64,000 bases of DNA from JAKSSM01 sp045629065 (GTDB lineage: Bacteria; Bacillota; Clostridia; Peptostreptococcales; Anaerovoracaceae): positions 1-64,000 of the forward strand of contig JAZQQK010000034.1 of the NCBI GenBank assembly GCA_045629065.1, in the 5' to 3' direction. Of the stretch, positions 33,856 through 43,418 are shown piece after piece. How positions within the stretch are numbered: the stretch's first letter is position 1; every line of letters starts with the position of its first letter. The position numbers and the translations under genes are program-made. The notes below the pieces were generated by a model. The model searched no databases. It was not told the DNA's origin and worked only from the letters and a program-made list of their open reading frames with translations.

Positions 33856-35163
33856 ATGTTTGTAGATCGTGCAAAAATATATATTAAATCAGGTAAAGGC
33901 GGTAACGGTGCTGTAACTTTCAGACGTGAAGCCAACGTTCCAAATGGTGGACCTGATGGTGGCGACGGCGGCCGAGGTGGCAACGTCGTTTTTGTTGCTG
34001 ACAGAAATTTGCGTACTTTGATGGACTTCAAGTACAAAAAGAAATATGTCGCAGAAGATGGCCAAGATGGTATGAAGAGAAACTGTTTTGGTAAAGATGC
34101 TGATGATTTAATCATTAAGGTTCCTATGGGAACTGTTATTTTAGACCAGGAATCCGGTAAGATTATGAAGGACCTCACTTCAGATGGAGAATCTTTCGTA
34201 GCCTGCAAAGGTGGTAGAGGCGGCAGAGGCAATGTTCACTTCAAGTCAAGCGTTCGCCAGGCTCCTAACTTTGCTGAGGCAGGCGGAGAGGCCAAGGAAA
34301 GAAACGTTATCCTTGAGCTCAAGCTCATAGCCGACGTAGGCTTTGTAGGTTTCCCTAATGTAGGAAAGTCATCTTTACTCGCAGAATCTACTTCTGCTAA
34401 TCCAAAGATCGCCAACTATCATTTCACTACGATTGACCCTAATTTAGGCGTAGTTTCTCTCTATGATGAGTCATTCATCATGGCTGATATAGCAGGTATC
34501 ATTGAAGGTGCCTCTCAGGGCGCTGGAATGGGCTTTAGATTCTTGAAACACATCGAAAGGACCAAAGTCCTCATTCATGTCGTAGACGTCGCAGGAACTG
34601 AAAATAGAGACCCCAGAGAGGATTTCGATAAAATCAATAAAGAACTCGAAGCATACAGCCCTAGAATCCTTAAGAAACCTCAGCTTATATGCGCTAATAA
34701 GATTGATGAATTAGCTGACGGCGAGAACGATGCGAAGTATATAGAATTTAAGGAATATGTCGAGAGAAAAGGTTATAAAGTATTCCCATGTGCTGTAGCG
34801 TTTGGCTTAGGCGTAAAGGAACTTTTGGCTGCTGCTTTACAAGAACTTCAAGAGATTGCTAGAAACCCAGTTGAAGAAATCGATTATGACGAGTACTTCG
34901 ACTTTGAGGCTGAAGAAAACAACGAAGACTACAGAAAGGTTAACTGTGGATTCGACCACAGCGCTAATGTCTTCTTTGTTGAAGGAAAGCAGCTCACAAA
35001 GATATTCAATTCTACAAACTTTACTGATATGGGATCTTTAAGATACCTTTATAAATACATTGAAAATTCAGGAGCTATCGAAGAACTTAAAGAAATGGGC
35101 CTTGAAGAAGGTTCAATCATTAGAATAAATGGCTTCGAGATGGAATATTGGGACGAATTTTAA
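33856..35163 (+). CDS. obgE: Obg family GTPase
   Basis: A 435-residue Obg. The glycine-rich N-terminal domain (KSGKGGNGAVTF, GGDGGRGGNVVF) is followed by the GTPase domain with GFPNVGKSSLLAE, DPNLGVV, DIAGIIEGAS and ANKIDE, and a C-terminal OCT domain (VEGKQLTKIFNSTNF to INGFEMEYWDEF). It acts in late assembly of the large ribosomal subunit and stress control. It lies just after a terminator, with a weak AGGTGA ribosome site, and overlaps the next gene by one base. Confidence 0.96.
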   Translation: MFVDRAKIYIKSGKGGNGAVTFRREANVPNGGPDGGDGGRGGNVVFVADRNLRTLMDFKYKKKYVAEDGQDGMKRNCFGKDADDLIIKVPMGTVILDQESGKIMKDLTSDGESFVACKGGRGGRGNVHFKSSVRQAPNFAEAGGEAKERNVILELKLIADVGFVGFPNVGKSSLLAESTSANPKIANYHFTTIDPNLGVVSLYDESFIMADIAGIIEGASQGAGMGFRFLKHIERTKVLIHVVDVAGTENRDPREDFDKINKELEAYSPRILKKPQLICANKIDELADGENDAKYIEFKEYVERKGYKVFPCAVAFGLGVKELLAAALQELQEIARNPVEEIDYDEYFDFEAEENNEDYRKVNCGFDHSANVFFVEGKQLTKIFNSTNFTDMGSLRYLYKYIENSGAIEELKEMGLEEGSIIRINGFEMEYWDEF

Positions 35164-37016
35164 TGAACTATCAAGCAAAATTAGATCAATTATTAAAACA
35201 AGCAGAAAAACCTGGCCGCTATATTGGTGGCGAGGTTAATTCTATTATTAAGGACCCTAAAAAAGTTGAAGCAAATTTCTGTTTCTGCTTCCCGGATCTT
35301 TATGAAATAGGCATGTCTTACCTCGGAATGCAGATTTTGTATTCTGAGCTTAATAATGAGCCAAATATTTACTGCCAGCGAGCTTTCCAGCCACAGGTAG
35401 ATATGGAAGAACTCATGAGAAAGGAAGGATTGCCACTCTTAACATTAGAGAGCAAAATGCCTGCAAAGGACTGTGATTTTATAGGCTTTACACTTCAGTA
35501 CGAGATGAGTTTCTCTACGATATTGAACATGATAGACCTAGCTGGCCTAGAAGTTTATGCAAAAGATCGTAAAGAAGAAGACCCAATTATCATAGCTGGA
35601 GGTCCTTGCGCATATAACCCAGAGCCACTTGCTGACTTCTTTGACCTGTTTATTATAGGTGATGGTGAGAAATTTGAAGTCGCTTTGGTCAACAAGTACA
35701 TTGAATGCAAGAAAAAGGGTATGACTAAGGACGAATTCCTTAAAGAAGCATGTCAAATGCAAGGAATTTATGTTCCAAAGTTCTACGAAACTAAGTATAA
35801 CGAAGATGGAACAATAAAAGAAATATGTAAACTCTTTGACAAAGCGCCAGACCGCGTCGAAAGATGTTTAATCGATAGTTTGGAAGATGTTCAATACCCA
35901 ACAAAGCCAGTAATACCAATGGTTGAGGCCGTTCACGATAGAGCGGTAGTTGAAACTTTCAGAGGATGCACACGTGGTTGCAGATTCTGCCAAGCAGGCA
36001 TGATTTATCGTCCAGTTCGTGAGAGATCCAAGGAAAAAATTCTCGAACTTGCGAAAGAACAGATTAAAAACACAGGAAACGATGAATTATCATTATTATC
36101 GCTGTCAACAAGCGATTTATCGTGCTTTGAAAGCATGGTTATGGACCTGATTGACTACACAAAAGCTAATAATGTAGCTGTTTCTTTACCATCTCTAAGA
36201 GTTGATAAATTCGCATTTGAGGTTCTTGATAGAATTCAAGAATACAAGAAGTCCGGACTTACATATGCTGTAGAAGCAGGAACTCAGAGATTGAGAGATG
36301 TTATTAATAAGGGTGTTACCGAAGATGACGTCTTCAATTCTTTACGCCAAGCCATGGAACTCGGTTGGACACATGTTAAACTCTATTTCATGATAGGTCT
36401 TCCTACAGAAACTTACGAAGATCTCGATGGAATCGCTGATATGGCCCGTAGAATTAAACAAATGGCTTATGATGTAATGGGTAAAATGGGTGGAAAGTTT
36501 AACGTAACAGTTGCTTGCTCAAACTTTGTGCCTAAGGCTGATACTCCGTTCCAATGGATGGCTCAGGACAGCCCAGAAGAATTAGAAAAGAAGCACAATT
36601 ATCTCGCTGAAAAGCTTAGAATCAAAGGAGTTACATTCAATTATCACGATAATGTAACAAGCTCATATGAGGCAATTTTTGCTCGTGGAGATAGAAGAAC
36701 TGGCCGCATAATTTACGAAGCATGGAAGCGTGGCGCTAAGCTCGATGCTTGGACAGAACACTTTAATAAGCAGGCCTGGGAAGATGCTATCGGCTTTTGC
36801 AATTTTGACAGAACTTTCTATACTGAAAGAAAACGCGATTTTGAAGAAATTCTCCCATGGGATATCATAGATTGCTTTGTATCTAAAAAATTCCTGATTT
36901 CAGAGGCAAAAAAAGCCGAACTTGCAGAAACTACTAAGGACTGCAGATATGGCTGCGTAGGTTGTGGCATGAACTCCAAAACTACTTGCCAGATGGGAGG
37001 TTACTATGCCAAATAG
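35163..37016 (+). CDS. B12-binding-type radical SAM protein (TIGR03960 family)
   Basis: A 617-residue protein. The N-terminal part (FCFCFPDLYEIGMSYLGMQILY) resembles a B12-binding-like domain, and the radical SAM cluster motif is RGCTRGCRFCQAG (C-x3-C-x2-C), about residue 265-280. The C-terminal extension ends with YGCVGCGMNSKTTC, a likely extra cluster or zinc site. The family nearly always precedes a TIGR03936 gene, as it does here with an 11-bp overlap. The reaction is not known. ATG at 35163 overlaps the obgE stop by one base; the upstream in-frame TTG is within obgE. In many clostridia the pair lies before rng and rplU, but no rng is seen here. Confidence 0.88.
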   Translation: MNYQAKLDQLLKQAEKPGRYIGGEVNSIIKDPKKVEANFCFCFPDLYEIGMSYLGMQILYSELNNEPNIYCQRAFQPQVDMEELMRKEGLPLLTLESKMPAKDCDFIGFTLQYEMSFSTILNMIDLAGLEVYAKDRKEEDPIIIAGGPCAYNPEPLADFFDLFIIGDGEKFEVALVNKYIECKKKGMTKDEFLKEACQMQGIYVPKFYETKYNEDGTIKEICKLFDKAPDRVERCLIDSLEDVQYPTKPVIPMVEAVHDRAVVETFRGCTRGCRFCQAGMIYRPVRERSKEKILELAKEQIKNTGNDELSLLSLSTSDLSCFESMVMDLIDYTKANNVAVSLPSLRVDKFAFEVLDRIQEYKKSGLTYAVEAGTQRLRDVINKGVTEDDVFNSLRQAMELGWTHVKLYFMIGLPTETYEDLDGIADMARRIKQMAYDVMGKMGGKFNVTVACSNFVPKADTPFQWMAQDSPEELEKKHNYLAEKLRIKGVTFNYHDNVTSSYEAIFARGDRRTGRIIYEAWKRGAKLDAWTEHFNKQAWEDAIGFCNFDRTFYTERKRDFEEILPWDIIDCFVSKKFLISEAKKAELAETTKDCRYGCVGCGMNSKTTCQMGGYYAK

Positions 37017-37686
37017 ATTTGTCGTTAAATTCACTAAGACTGGCTATGTAAAGTACACATCCCACTTGGATCTCTTAAGAGTTTTCAAGAGAACTTTTAA
37101 TATCGCAGACATCAAACTCAAGTATTCGCAAGGATTTAATCCACATCCAAAGATGGGTTTTGCCCAGCCGTTATCGCTTGGCTACTCATCAAAATGCGAA
37201 CTTATAGAGTTCGAAACGCGCTTAGAATATAGCACACAAGAAGTCATGGAACGCTTGAAGGACAAGATGCCAGTAGGCGTAGAATTACTTGAGTGTTCTG
37301 TGTTAGATATAGGCAATAAATCCCTTGCAGGGGAATGTGTTTCGGCGGAATATAAGATCTATATTCCTACAGAATTAACGGAGCCCGAGCTTAAAAATCT
37401 GCTTAATGGTTATATGGCTCAAGAGCAAATTTCAGCCATGAAAAAGATGAAGAAGACCAAGGATATCCAAGAGGTTCCTATCAAGCATATGATAAGGTCT
37501 TTGAGCATTGAAAAGCTTGGCGATTTCGCACTGATTAGAGCACATTTGGACTCGGGCAGCACTTCAAATTTAAGCCCTGAACTGGTAATTCAGTCTTTCC
37601 TAAAGTTCGCAAATATCGATGTTCCAAGGTATGATTGCGAAGTAGAAAGAATAGACTTACATTTTACCAATAATTTACATTTTTAG
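37006..37686 (+). CDS. TIGR03936 family radical-SAM-associated protein
   Basis: A 226-residue protein starting NRFVVKFTKTGYVKYTSHLDLLRVFKRTF, the typical beginning of the DUF2344/TIGR03936 family. It continues with YSQGFNPHPKMGFAQPLSLGYSS. The ATG lies inside the end of the radical SAM gene, so the two are coupled and probably act together, as their constant pairing in other genomes suggests. Function unknown; no catalytic motif is visible. Confidence 0.88.
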   Translation: MPNRFVVKFTKTGYVKYTSHLDLLRVFKRTFNIADIKLKYSQGFNPHPKMGFAQPLSLGYSSKCELIEFETRLEYSTQEVMERLKDKMPVGVELLECSVLDIGNKSLAGECVSAEYKIYIPTELTEPELKNLLNGYMAQEQISAMKKMKKTKDIQEVPIKHMIRSLSIEKLGDFALIRAHLDSGSTSNLSPELVIQSFLKFANIDVPRYDCEVERIDLHFTNNLHF

Positions 37687-37687
37687 A

Positions 37688-37717
37688 TTGACAAAGCCCC
37701 AGCTCTTTTTGTAAAAT
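37688..37717 (+). promoter_or_regulatory. comEA promoter overlapping the upstream terminator
   Basis: Consensus TTGACA (37688-37693), an 18-bp spacer holding the left terminator arm, and TAAAAT (37712-37717). The expected start point near 37724 is inside the hairpin loop. Confidence 0.6.
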
Positions 37718-37742
37718 ATTTACATTAGGAGGGGGCTTTTTT
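37693..37742 (+). terminator. terminator whose 3' arm carries the comEA Shine-Dalgarno
   Basis: AAAGCCCC (37693-37700) pairs with GGGGCTTT (37732-37739), then TTT runs up to the comEA ATG. The Shine-Dalgarno AGGAGGGGG (37727-37735) overlaps the 3' arm. Read-through RNA from upstream would terminate or hide the ribosome site; RNA from the internal promoter lacks the left arm. Confidence 0.65.
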
Positions 37743-38387
37743 ATGCTTAAAAATATAAAATTAGAGGATTTGACAGATATTAAAAAACTTAGGGGTTTAT
37801 ACAATAAATATAAACCCAAAATCAATAAATATGCGCTGCCGGTTGTTATAGTAATAGCTCTCATAGTATTCTGGGCAACAGGTAATAAAACTGAGATAGA
37901 AGCTCAGGCGAGCACAGAACTTGCAACCAGCACTGACGAAAGCACTGAATATGTCACTAATTTTGCTGAAATCTATGTCGATATTTCGGGAGAAATAGTA
38001 CATCCAGGCGTATATAAAGTTTCTGAGGGAGATAGAGTTTTTCAAGTTATCGAGATGGCAGGCGGATTGACTTTGGATGCTGATACAACCAATATCAATC
38101 AGGCAGAGACCGTCTATGATGGTGAGAAAATAATAGTCCCTAAAGTAGGGGAAGAGACTGAATATGTTTCCTCATCCTCTTCAGGTCTTGAAAATGGTAA
38201 AGTAAACATTAACAAAGCAGATTTAGCTGCTCTTGAGACTTTACCTGGCATAGGAATAAGTAAGGCTCAGAAAATTATTGATTATCGTAATACAAACGGT
38301 AAGTTCAAGAAAACTTCAGACATAAAGAACGTGTCAGGCATAGGTGACGCTACTTTTGAGAGCCTTAAAGACTTAATTTGCGTATAA
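37743..38387 (+). CDS. comEA: ComEA-like DNA-binding competence protein
   Basis: A 214-residue protein. An N-terminal cytoplasmic segment and one membrane helix (about 35-52, LPVVIVIALIVFWAT) are followed by an extracellular SLBB-type domain (IYVDISGEIVHPGVYKVSEGDRVFQVIEMAGGL) and a C-terminal pair of helix-hairpin-helix motifs (VNINKADLAALETLPGIGISKAQKIIDYR and KNVSGIGDATFESLKDLI). ComEA binds incoming DNA during natural transformation. No comEB or comEC follows here, so competence cannot be claimed from this locus alone. It has its own promoter. Confidence 0.88.
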   Translation: MLKNIKLEDLTDIKKLRGLYNKYKPKINKYALPVVIVIALIVFWATGNKTEIEAQASTELATSTDESTEYVTNFAEIYVDISGEIVHPGVYKVSEGDRVFQVIEMAGGLTLDADTTNINQAETVYDGEKIIVPKVGEETEYVSSSSSGLENGKVNINKADLAALETLPGIGISKAQKIIDYRNTNGKFKKTSDIKNVSGIGDATFESLKDLICV

Positions 38388-38413
38388 TTAGTAGAATTTT
38401 AACACTTTTACTG

Positions 38414-38442
38414 TTGGAAAAGTCCTGATTTTGTAGTATAAT
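38414..38442 (+). promoter_or_regulatory. promoter of the DUF896-mnmA gene
   Basis: TTGGAA (38414-38419), a 17-bp spacer and perfect TATAAT (38437-38442), with AAGAAAGGG before the ATG at 38465. Confidence 0.7.
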
Positions 38443-38464
38443 AACTTAGTTAAGAAAGGGTAAT

Positions 38465-39664
38465 ATGATTAGTCAAGATTTAATCAACAGAATAAATGAA
38501 CTTTCGAAGAAGAAAAAGACTGAAGGACTAACTCCAGAAGAACAAGCTGAGCAAAAAGCTTTGTACAAGGAATATCTTCAGGCTTTTAGAGCGAATTTTA
38601 AGGCTCAGTTGGATAATATCGATGTTCTAGACCCAAAGAAGGTTCTCTTAGGACTTTCAGGTGGTGTTGATAGCGCAGCCTCTGCAATAAAACTTAAAGA
38701 AGCTGGCTTCGATGTGACGGGATATTATTTTGACATAACAGGTACCGATGAAGAAGGCCTGAGAAAGGCGCAAGCTGTCGCGAATGAGCTTGGGATCGAA
38801 CTCATTCATGAGTCCGTTTCAAGCGACTTCAACGATATTGTTGTAGATAACTTTGTAAAGGAATATATGAATGGTAGAACACCTAATCCATGCGTTATCT
38901 GCAATCCTAATATCAAGTTTAAGAGACTTTTAGAAACAGCTAATAGAATTGGTGCTTATTACATAGCTACTGGCCATTATGCGAGAATTGCTCGTATCGA
39001 TGATAAGTATTATGTAGCACAAGCTATCAATAAAGAAAAGGATCAATCATATATGCTCTATAGACTTTCTCAAGAAGTCTTAAAGCGTACACTGTTCCCA
39101 CTCGGTGAAGTTGAATCGAAAGAGGAGACTAGGGAAGTAGCTCGTAAGAGTAAACTTTCAAACTCCGAAGACCCGGATAGCTTAGATATCTGCTTCGTTG
39201 ATCCTACTGATAATTACGTGGATTATATCAAGCGCTTAGGATTTGATTCTAAGCCTGGTAAGTTCGTTGATAAGGATGGAAACATATTAGGCGACCACCT
39301 TGGAATTATCAATTACACAATCGGACAGAGAAAGGGCTTGGGAATTGCTCTTGGAAAGCCTGCTTTTGTCACAAAGATTGATGTTGATAAGAACGAAATT
39401 ACACTTGGCGATAATGAAGACTTGATGTCAAAAACAGTTGTTTCCATTGACAATTACTGCTCCGCAAATGACTTATCCGAATTAGACGGACTGAAGGTTT
39501 TGGCAAAAGTAAGATATGCCGCAAAGCCACAACCAGCCACTTTGTCGGTTAAGGGAGATGAAGTAGTTGCAAACTTCGAAGATTTCGAGCGTGCTGCTAC
39601 ACCAGGACAGTCGATTGTATTCTATCTTGCTGATCGAGTAATCGGCGGCGGATTCATAAAATAA
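38465..39664 (+). CDS. mnmA: fusion of a DUF896 (YnzC) domain to tRNA 2-thiouridylase MnmA
   Basis: A 399-residue protein. Residues 1 to about 52 (MISQDLINRINELSKKKKTE, then GLTPEEQAEQKALYKEYLQAFRANF split across 21-45) match the small DUF896/YnzC family, normally a free protein of about 70 residues. From about 57 it is MnmA: ATP-binding SGGVDS (65-70), YIATGHYARI, GIINYTIGQRKGLGIA and the C-terminal beta domains. Cysteines at 143 and 146 (PNPCVICN) and at 243 (LDICFVD) form a C-x2-C plus C set instead of the usual D-x2-C plus C, as expected for a 4Fe-4S-type enzyme. It should place sulfur on U34 of Lys, Glu and Gln tRNAs. There is one continuous frame with a good promoter and ribosome site at the DUF896 ATG. 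Confidence 0.9.
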   Translation: MISQDLINRINELSKKKKTEGLTPEEQAEQKALYKEYLQAFRANFKAQLDNIDVLDPKKVLLGLSGGVDSAASAIKLKEAGFDVTGYYFDITGTDEEGLRKAQAVANELGIELIHESVSSDFNDIVVDNFVKEYMNGRTPNPCVICNPNIKFKRLLETANRIGAYYIATGHYARIARIDDKYYVAQAINKEKDQSYMLYRLSQEVLKRTLFPLGEVESKEETREVARKSKLSNSEDPDSLDICFVDPTDNYVDYIKRLGFDSKPGKFVDKDGNILGDHLGIINYTIGQRKGLGIALGKPAFVTKIDVDKNEITLGDNEDLMSKTVVSIDNYCSANDLSELDGLKVLAKVRYAAKPQPATLSVKGDEVVANFEDFERAATPGQSIVFYLADRVIGGGFIK

Positions 39665-39676
39665 AGGAGAATTTTT

Positions 39677-40039
39677 ATGGCTAAACGTAAGAATAGCAAT
39701 TATAAATATAGACAGCAAAAAGAAGCGGAAGCTATGGCTGAGCGCGAGAGAACATTCAGAGAAAAGAAGCACAGAACGGTTGTAATTATAAACATCGTCT
39801 CTATCTTCTGCGTTATCGTTTCTATAGTAATGCTTATCCTTTTTGAAAAAGGACTCTTTGCATACGGCGATTTAGTATTACTTTTGGTTTGTGGTCCAAC
39901 TATGTGGCTGCAAGGTTACAGATATCAGACTGTTAACCCTAAATTATCAAAAGTTTGTAGAATTATGGCAATTTTCGACGTAGCATTCTTGCTTTATACC
40001 GTATACTACAAGTTTTTCAGCGGCACACCAATTGCGTAA
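39677..40039 (+). CDS. small membrane protein of unknown function
   Basis: A 120-residue protein. The first 33 residues are highly charged (MAKRKNSNYKYRQQKEAEAM and on) and cytoplasmic; three hydrophobic segments follow (about 35-55, 63-80 and 93-112). I recognise no family. It is 12 bp after mnmA with an AAAGGAG site and 20 bp before alaS, so it is likely cotranscribed with both. Confidence 0.7.
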   Translation: MAKRKNSNYKYRQQKEAEAMAERERTFREKKHRTVVIINIVSIFCVIVSIVMLILFEKGLFAYGDLVLLLVCGPTMWLQGYRYQTVNPKLSKVCRIMAIFDVAFLLYTVYYKFFSGTPIA

Positions 40040-40059
40040 TTAATGGAGGATTTTTATAA

Positions 40060-42699
40060 ATGAAAGAAATGGGATTAAATGAAATAAGAAAAGCTTTCTT
40101 AGACTTCTTTGAGTCCAAGGAACACTATGTGGGAAAATCCGCTTCTCTTATTCCAAAGAACGACAAATCAATTTTAATTATAAACTCTGGTATGGCACCA
40201 CTTAAGCCATACTTTGCTGGTTTAGAAACACCACCTAAAAAGAGAATGACTACATGCCAAAAATGTATCCGTACAGGTGATATCGATAATGTTGGTCACA
40301 CAGCAAGACACGGTACATTCTTCGAAATGTTAGGAAACTTCTCATTTGGTGACTATTTTAAGAAGGAATCTCTTTCTTGGGGTGTTGAATTCTTAACAAA
40401 AGTACTCGAATTCCCAATGGATAAACTTTGGGCTACAGTATATTTAGATGATGAACAAGCTATCGAAATCTGGAAGTCCCTCGGAATGAACCCTGACCAC
40501 ATCGTAAGACTTGGCAAGGAAGATAACTTCTGGGAAATCGGACTTGGACCTTGCGGACCAGACTCAGAAATCTTCTATGATAGAGGAGAACAGTATGGCT
40601 GTGGTAAGCCTGACTGCAAACCAGGTTGCGACTGCGATAGATTCATCGAAGTTTGGAACCACGTATTCACACAGTTCAACAAAGAAGAAGATGGATCTTA
40701 TTCCAATCTTCCACATCCAAACATCGATACAGGTATGGGACTTGAGAGAATGGCTTGCGTAATGCAGGGCACATTATCCATCTTTGACATCGATACAATT
40801 AAGCACATTCGTGATGGTATCGTTGAAAAGGCTGGCGTAAAGTATGAAGCTGGTAATGAAGACAATGATATCTCAGTTCGTGTAATCACAGACCACTTAA
40901 GAGCTATGACATTCATGATTGCAGATGGAATCATGCCTTCCAATGAAGGAAGAGGTTATGTTCTTAGAAGATTGATTAGACGTGCTGCTAGACACGGAAA
41001 ACTCCTTGGAATCAAGGGAACTTTCCTTGTAGAACTTTCCAATAAGGTTATTGAAGTTTCAGGTGAAGCTTATCCTGAACTCGTAGAAAAGAAGGATTAC
41101 ATCCAAAAGATTATCCAAGTAGAAGAAGACAACTTCGCTGCAACTATCGACAAAGGCGAAGAAATCATAAAGGAATATCTCGATGAATTAAAGAAGGCTG
41201 GCAAGACTGTTTTAGACGGAGACAAGGCATTCAAATTATATGATACTTATGGATTCCCACTTGAATTAACTCAAGAAATCCTTGAAAAAGAGGGAATTAA
41301 GGTAGATGAAGAAGGCTTTAAATCCAACATGCAGGCTCAAAAGGAATTAGCTCGTAAGAACAGAAAGTCCAATGAGGATGAAGGCTGGAAAGATAAAGAT
41401 TTCGAAATTGATGTTCCAAAGACTGAATTTACTGGTTATGACAAGTTATTAGATACAGGTAAAGTGCTTGCAATCGTTGGCGCACAAGGACTTCAAGAAG
41501 TTGCTAAGGCTGGCGAAAAGGTGCAAATTATACTTGATAAAACTCCATTCTACGCAGAGATGGGTGGACAAGTTGATGATAACGGATTTATGTCAACAGT
41601 AACAGAAGCAGACGATGACAAGATCTTTGATTGTGAAGTTGTTAAGGTTTCTAAGGCTGACGGCGTATTCTACCACACAGTAAACGTACTTTCACACGAA
41701 GTTAAGGTTGGAGACGAAGTATTATGCGCTGTAGATCCTGCAAAGCGTGGATGCATCATGCGTAACCACACAGCAACTCACTTATTACAGAAGGCTTTAA
41801 GAGAAACTCTTGGAAGCCACGTAGAGCAAGCTGGTTCATTAGTTAATGAAGATATTTTAAGATTCGACTTCTCACACTTCGAAGCTGTAACTCCTGAAGA
41901 GTTAGCAAAGGTTGAAGAAATTGTAAATGAACAGATTAATAATTTCTTACCAGTTGTTGTCAAGGAAATGCCTATAGAAGAAGCTCAGAAGATGGGTGCA
42001 ATGGCCTTATTTGGTGAAAAGTACGGTAAGACTGTTCGCGTAGTAAATGCTGGTGATTGGTCCATCGAATTCTGCGGTGGTACACATGTTAGAAACACTG
42101 GCGAAATCGGCTGCTTTAAGATTTTATCAGAGGGTGGCGTAGCTGCTGGTGTTCGTAGAATCGAAGCAACAACTGGTACTGGTGTTTTAAGAGAAGCAAA
42201 GAAAGCGGAAACTACAGTTTTAGATGTAGCAGAGACTTTGAAGGCTCCAAAGAACGCTGTAGCTGATAAAGCAAAGGCATTAGCCGAAGAAGTTAAGGCA
42301 TTAAAGAAGGAACTCGATGATATCAAGAAGGCTCAAATGGGTGGCGCTTTAGATGAAATGATGGCAAACGCTAAGGAAATCAATGGTGTTAAGCTCATCA
42401 CTAAGGAGTTCGCAGACTATAATATTAATGACTTAAGATCACTTTCAGATGATATTAAGGCAAAATATAAGAAGGTAGCAATGGTATTTGCAACAGTTTC
42501 TGAAGGAAAGGTAACATTCTTAGTTTCCTTGACTGATGATGTTGTAGAACAGGGCAACCACGCTGGCAATATGATTAAGCAGATCGCAGCTTGCTGCGGT
42601 GGTGGTGGCGGCGGAAAGGCAGACATGGCACAGGCAGGTGCTAAGGATGCTTCCAAGCTCCAAGATGCTTTCAAACTTGCTGAAACATTAATCAAATAG
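40060..42699 (+). CDS. alaS: alanine--tRNA ligase
   Basis: An 879-residue class II synthetase of full length. The catalytic core has [17 protein letters not shown] and [19 protein letters not shown]; the editing domain carries [11 protein letters not shown] (HxxxH) and [13 protein letters not shown] (the distal C and H zinc ligands); and a DHHA1 C-terminal domain ends [16 protein letters not shown]. It charges tRNA-Ala and clears mischarged serine or glycine. No T-box is visible in the 20-bp gap upstream. The alaS-ireB-ruvX order is conserved in Bacillota. Confidence 0.97.
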   Translation: MKEMGLNEIRKAFLDFFESKEHYVGKSASLIPKNDKSILIINSGMAPLKPYFAGLETPPKKRMTTCQKCIRTGDIDNVGHTARHGTFFEMLGNFSFGDYFKKESLSWGVEFLTKVLEFPMDKLWATVYLDDEQAIEIWKSLGMNPDHIVRLGKEDNFWEIGLGPCGPDSEIFYDRGEQYGCGKPDCKPGCDCDRFIEVWNHVFTQFNKEEDGSYSNLPHPNIDTGMGLERMACVMQGTLSIFDIDTIKHIRDGIVEKAGVKYEAGNEDNDISVRVITDHLRAMTFMIADGIMPSNEGRGYVLRRLIRRAARHGKLLGIKGTFLVELSNKVIEVSGEAYPELVEKKDYIQKIIQVEEDNFAATIDKGEEIIKEYLDELKKAGKTVLDGDKAFKLYDTYGFPLELTQEILEKEGIKVDEEGFKSNMQAQKELARKNRKSNEDEGWKDKDFEIDVPKTEFTGYDKLLDTGKVLAIVGAQGLQEVAKAGEKVQIILDKTPFYAEMGGQVDDNGFMSTVTEADDDKIFDCEVVKVSKADGVFYHTVNVLSHEVKVGDEVLCAVDPAKRGCIMRNHTATHLLQKALRETLGSHVEQAGSLVNEDILRFDFSHFEAVTPEELAKVEEIVNEQINNFLPVVVKEMPIEEAQKMGAMALFGEKYGKTVRVVNAGDWSIEFCGGTHVRNTGEIGCFKILSEGGVAAGVRRIEATTGTGVLREAKKAETTVLDVAETLKAPKNAVADKAKALAEEVKALKKELDDIKKAQMGGALDEMMANAKEINGVKLITKEFADYNINDLRSLSDDIKAKYKKVAMVFATVSEGKVTFLVSLTDDVVEQGNHAGNMIKQIAACCGGGGGGKADMAQAGAKDASKLQDAFKLAETLIK

Positions 42700-42724
42700 T
42701 TATTCAAATATAAGGAGGATCGCT

Positions 42725-42967
42725 ATGGATAGAAATACTATTATGTTTGACTCTTTCAAGTCACAAAAATCTAATAAGCAAATCTTAGAAGAAGTATTCC
42801 AAGCATTAGAGGAAAAAGATTACAATCCTGTAGACCAACTCGTTGGATACTTGATTTCTGGAGACCCTTCATATATTACAAGCTTTAATAACGCTCGTAC
42901 ATTAATCAAAGGTCTCGACCGCGACGAATTAATCGCTGAAATGTTAAAGGTTTATTTAGGTAAATAG
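42725..42967 (+). CDS. ireB: IreB family regulatory phosphoprotein
   Basis: An 80-residue protein matching IreB/YrzL (DUF965): [19 protein letters not shown], then [28 protein letters not shown]. In Enterococcus IreB is a substrate of the IreK Ser/Thr kinase and affects cephalosporin resistance. AGGAGG precedes the ATG and the stop abuts ruvX. Confidence 0.93.
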   Translation: MDRNTIMFDSFKSQKSNKQILEEVFQALEEKDYNPVDQLVGYLISGDPSYITSFNNARTLIKGLDRDELIAEMLKVYLGK

Positions 42968-43399
42968 ATGAAACGTAAGATCGGATTAGATGTAGGGGAT
43001 AAAACCGTTGGAATTGCAGTGTCAGACCCATTGGGCCTTACCGCTCAAGGGGTTATGACACTTGAAAGAGTCGGAATTCGCAAGGATTGCGGCAAAATTC
43101 TTGATATGGTTAAGGAATATGATTGCGACACTATTGTTATAGGCCTCAATCTAGGACTTGACGGAAATGATACACCTCAGACAGAGAAAGTTCGCGAGTT
43201 TAGAACTATGCTTGAGAACAAGATGAGGTCCACGGCTATGAAAGGTATCGAGTGCGTTTGGCAGGATGAAAGATTTACAACTGTTATCGCAAATCGTGTC
43301 TTAATCGATGCAGATATGAGTAGACAGGATCGCAAAAAAGTTATCGATAAGCAAGCTGCAGTTATTATTTTGCAGAGCTATCTCGACGGATTAAAATAA
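42968..43399 (+). CDS. ruvX: Holliday junction resolvase-like protein RuvX/YqgF
   Basis: A 143-residue RNase H-fold protein. Motifs are KIGLDVGDKTVGIAVSDPLG at the start, VIGLNLGLDGND in the middle, and WQDERFTTVIANRVLIDADM near the end; acidic catalytic residues are present in each. YqgF proteins act as putative resolvases and in pre-16S rRNA maturation. It follows ireB with no spacer. Confidence 0.93.
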   Translation: MKRKIGLDVGDKTVGIAVSDPLGLTAQGVMTLERVGIRKDCGKILDMVKEYDCDTIVIGLNLGLDGNDTPQTEKVREFRTMLENKMRSTAMKGIECVWQDERFTTVIANRVLIDADMSRQDRKKVIDKQAAVIILQSYLDGLK

Positions 43400-43418
43400 T
43401 ATATTATAAGGAATCGAC

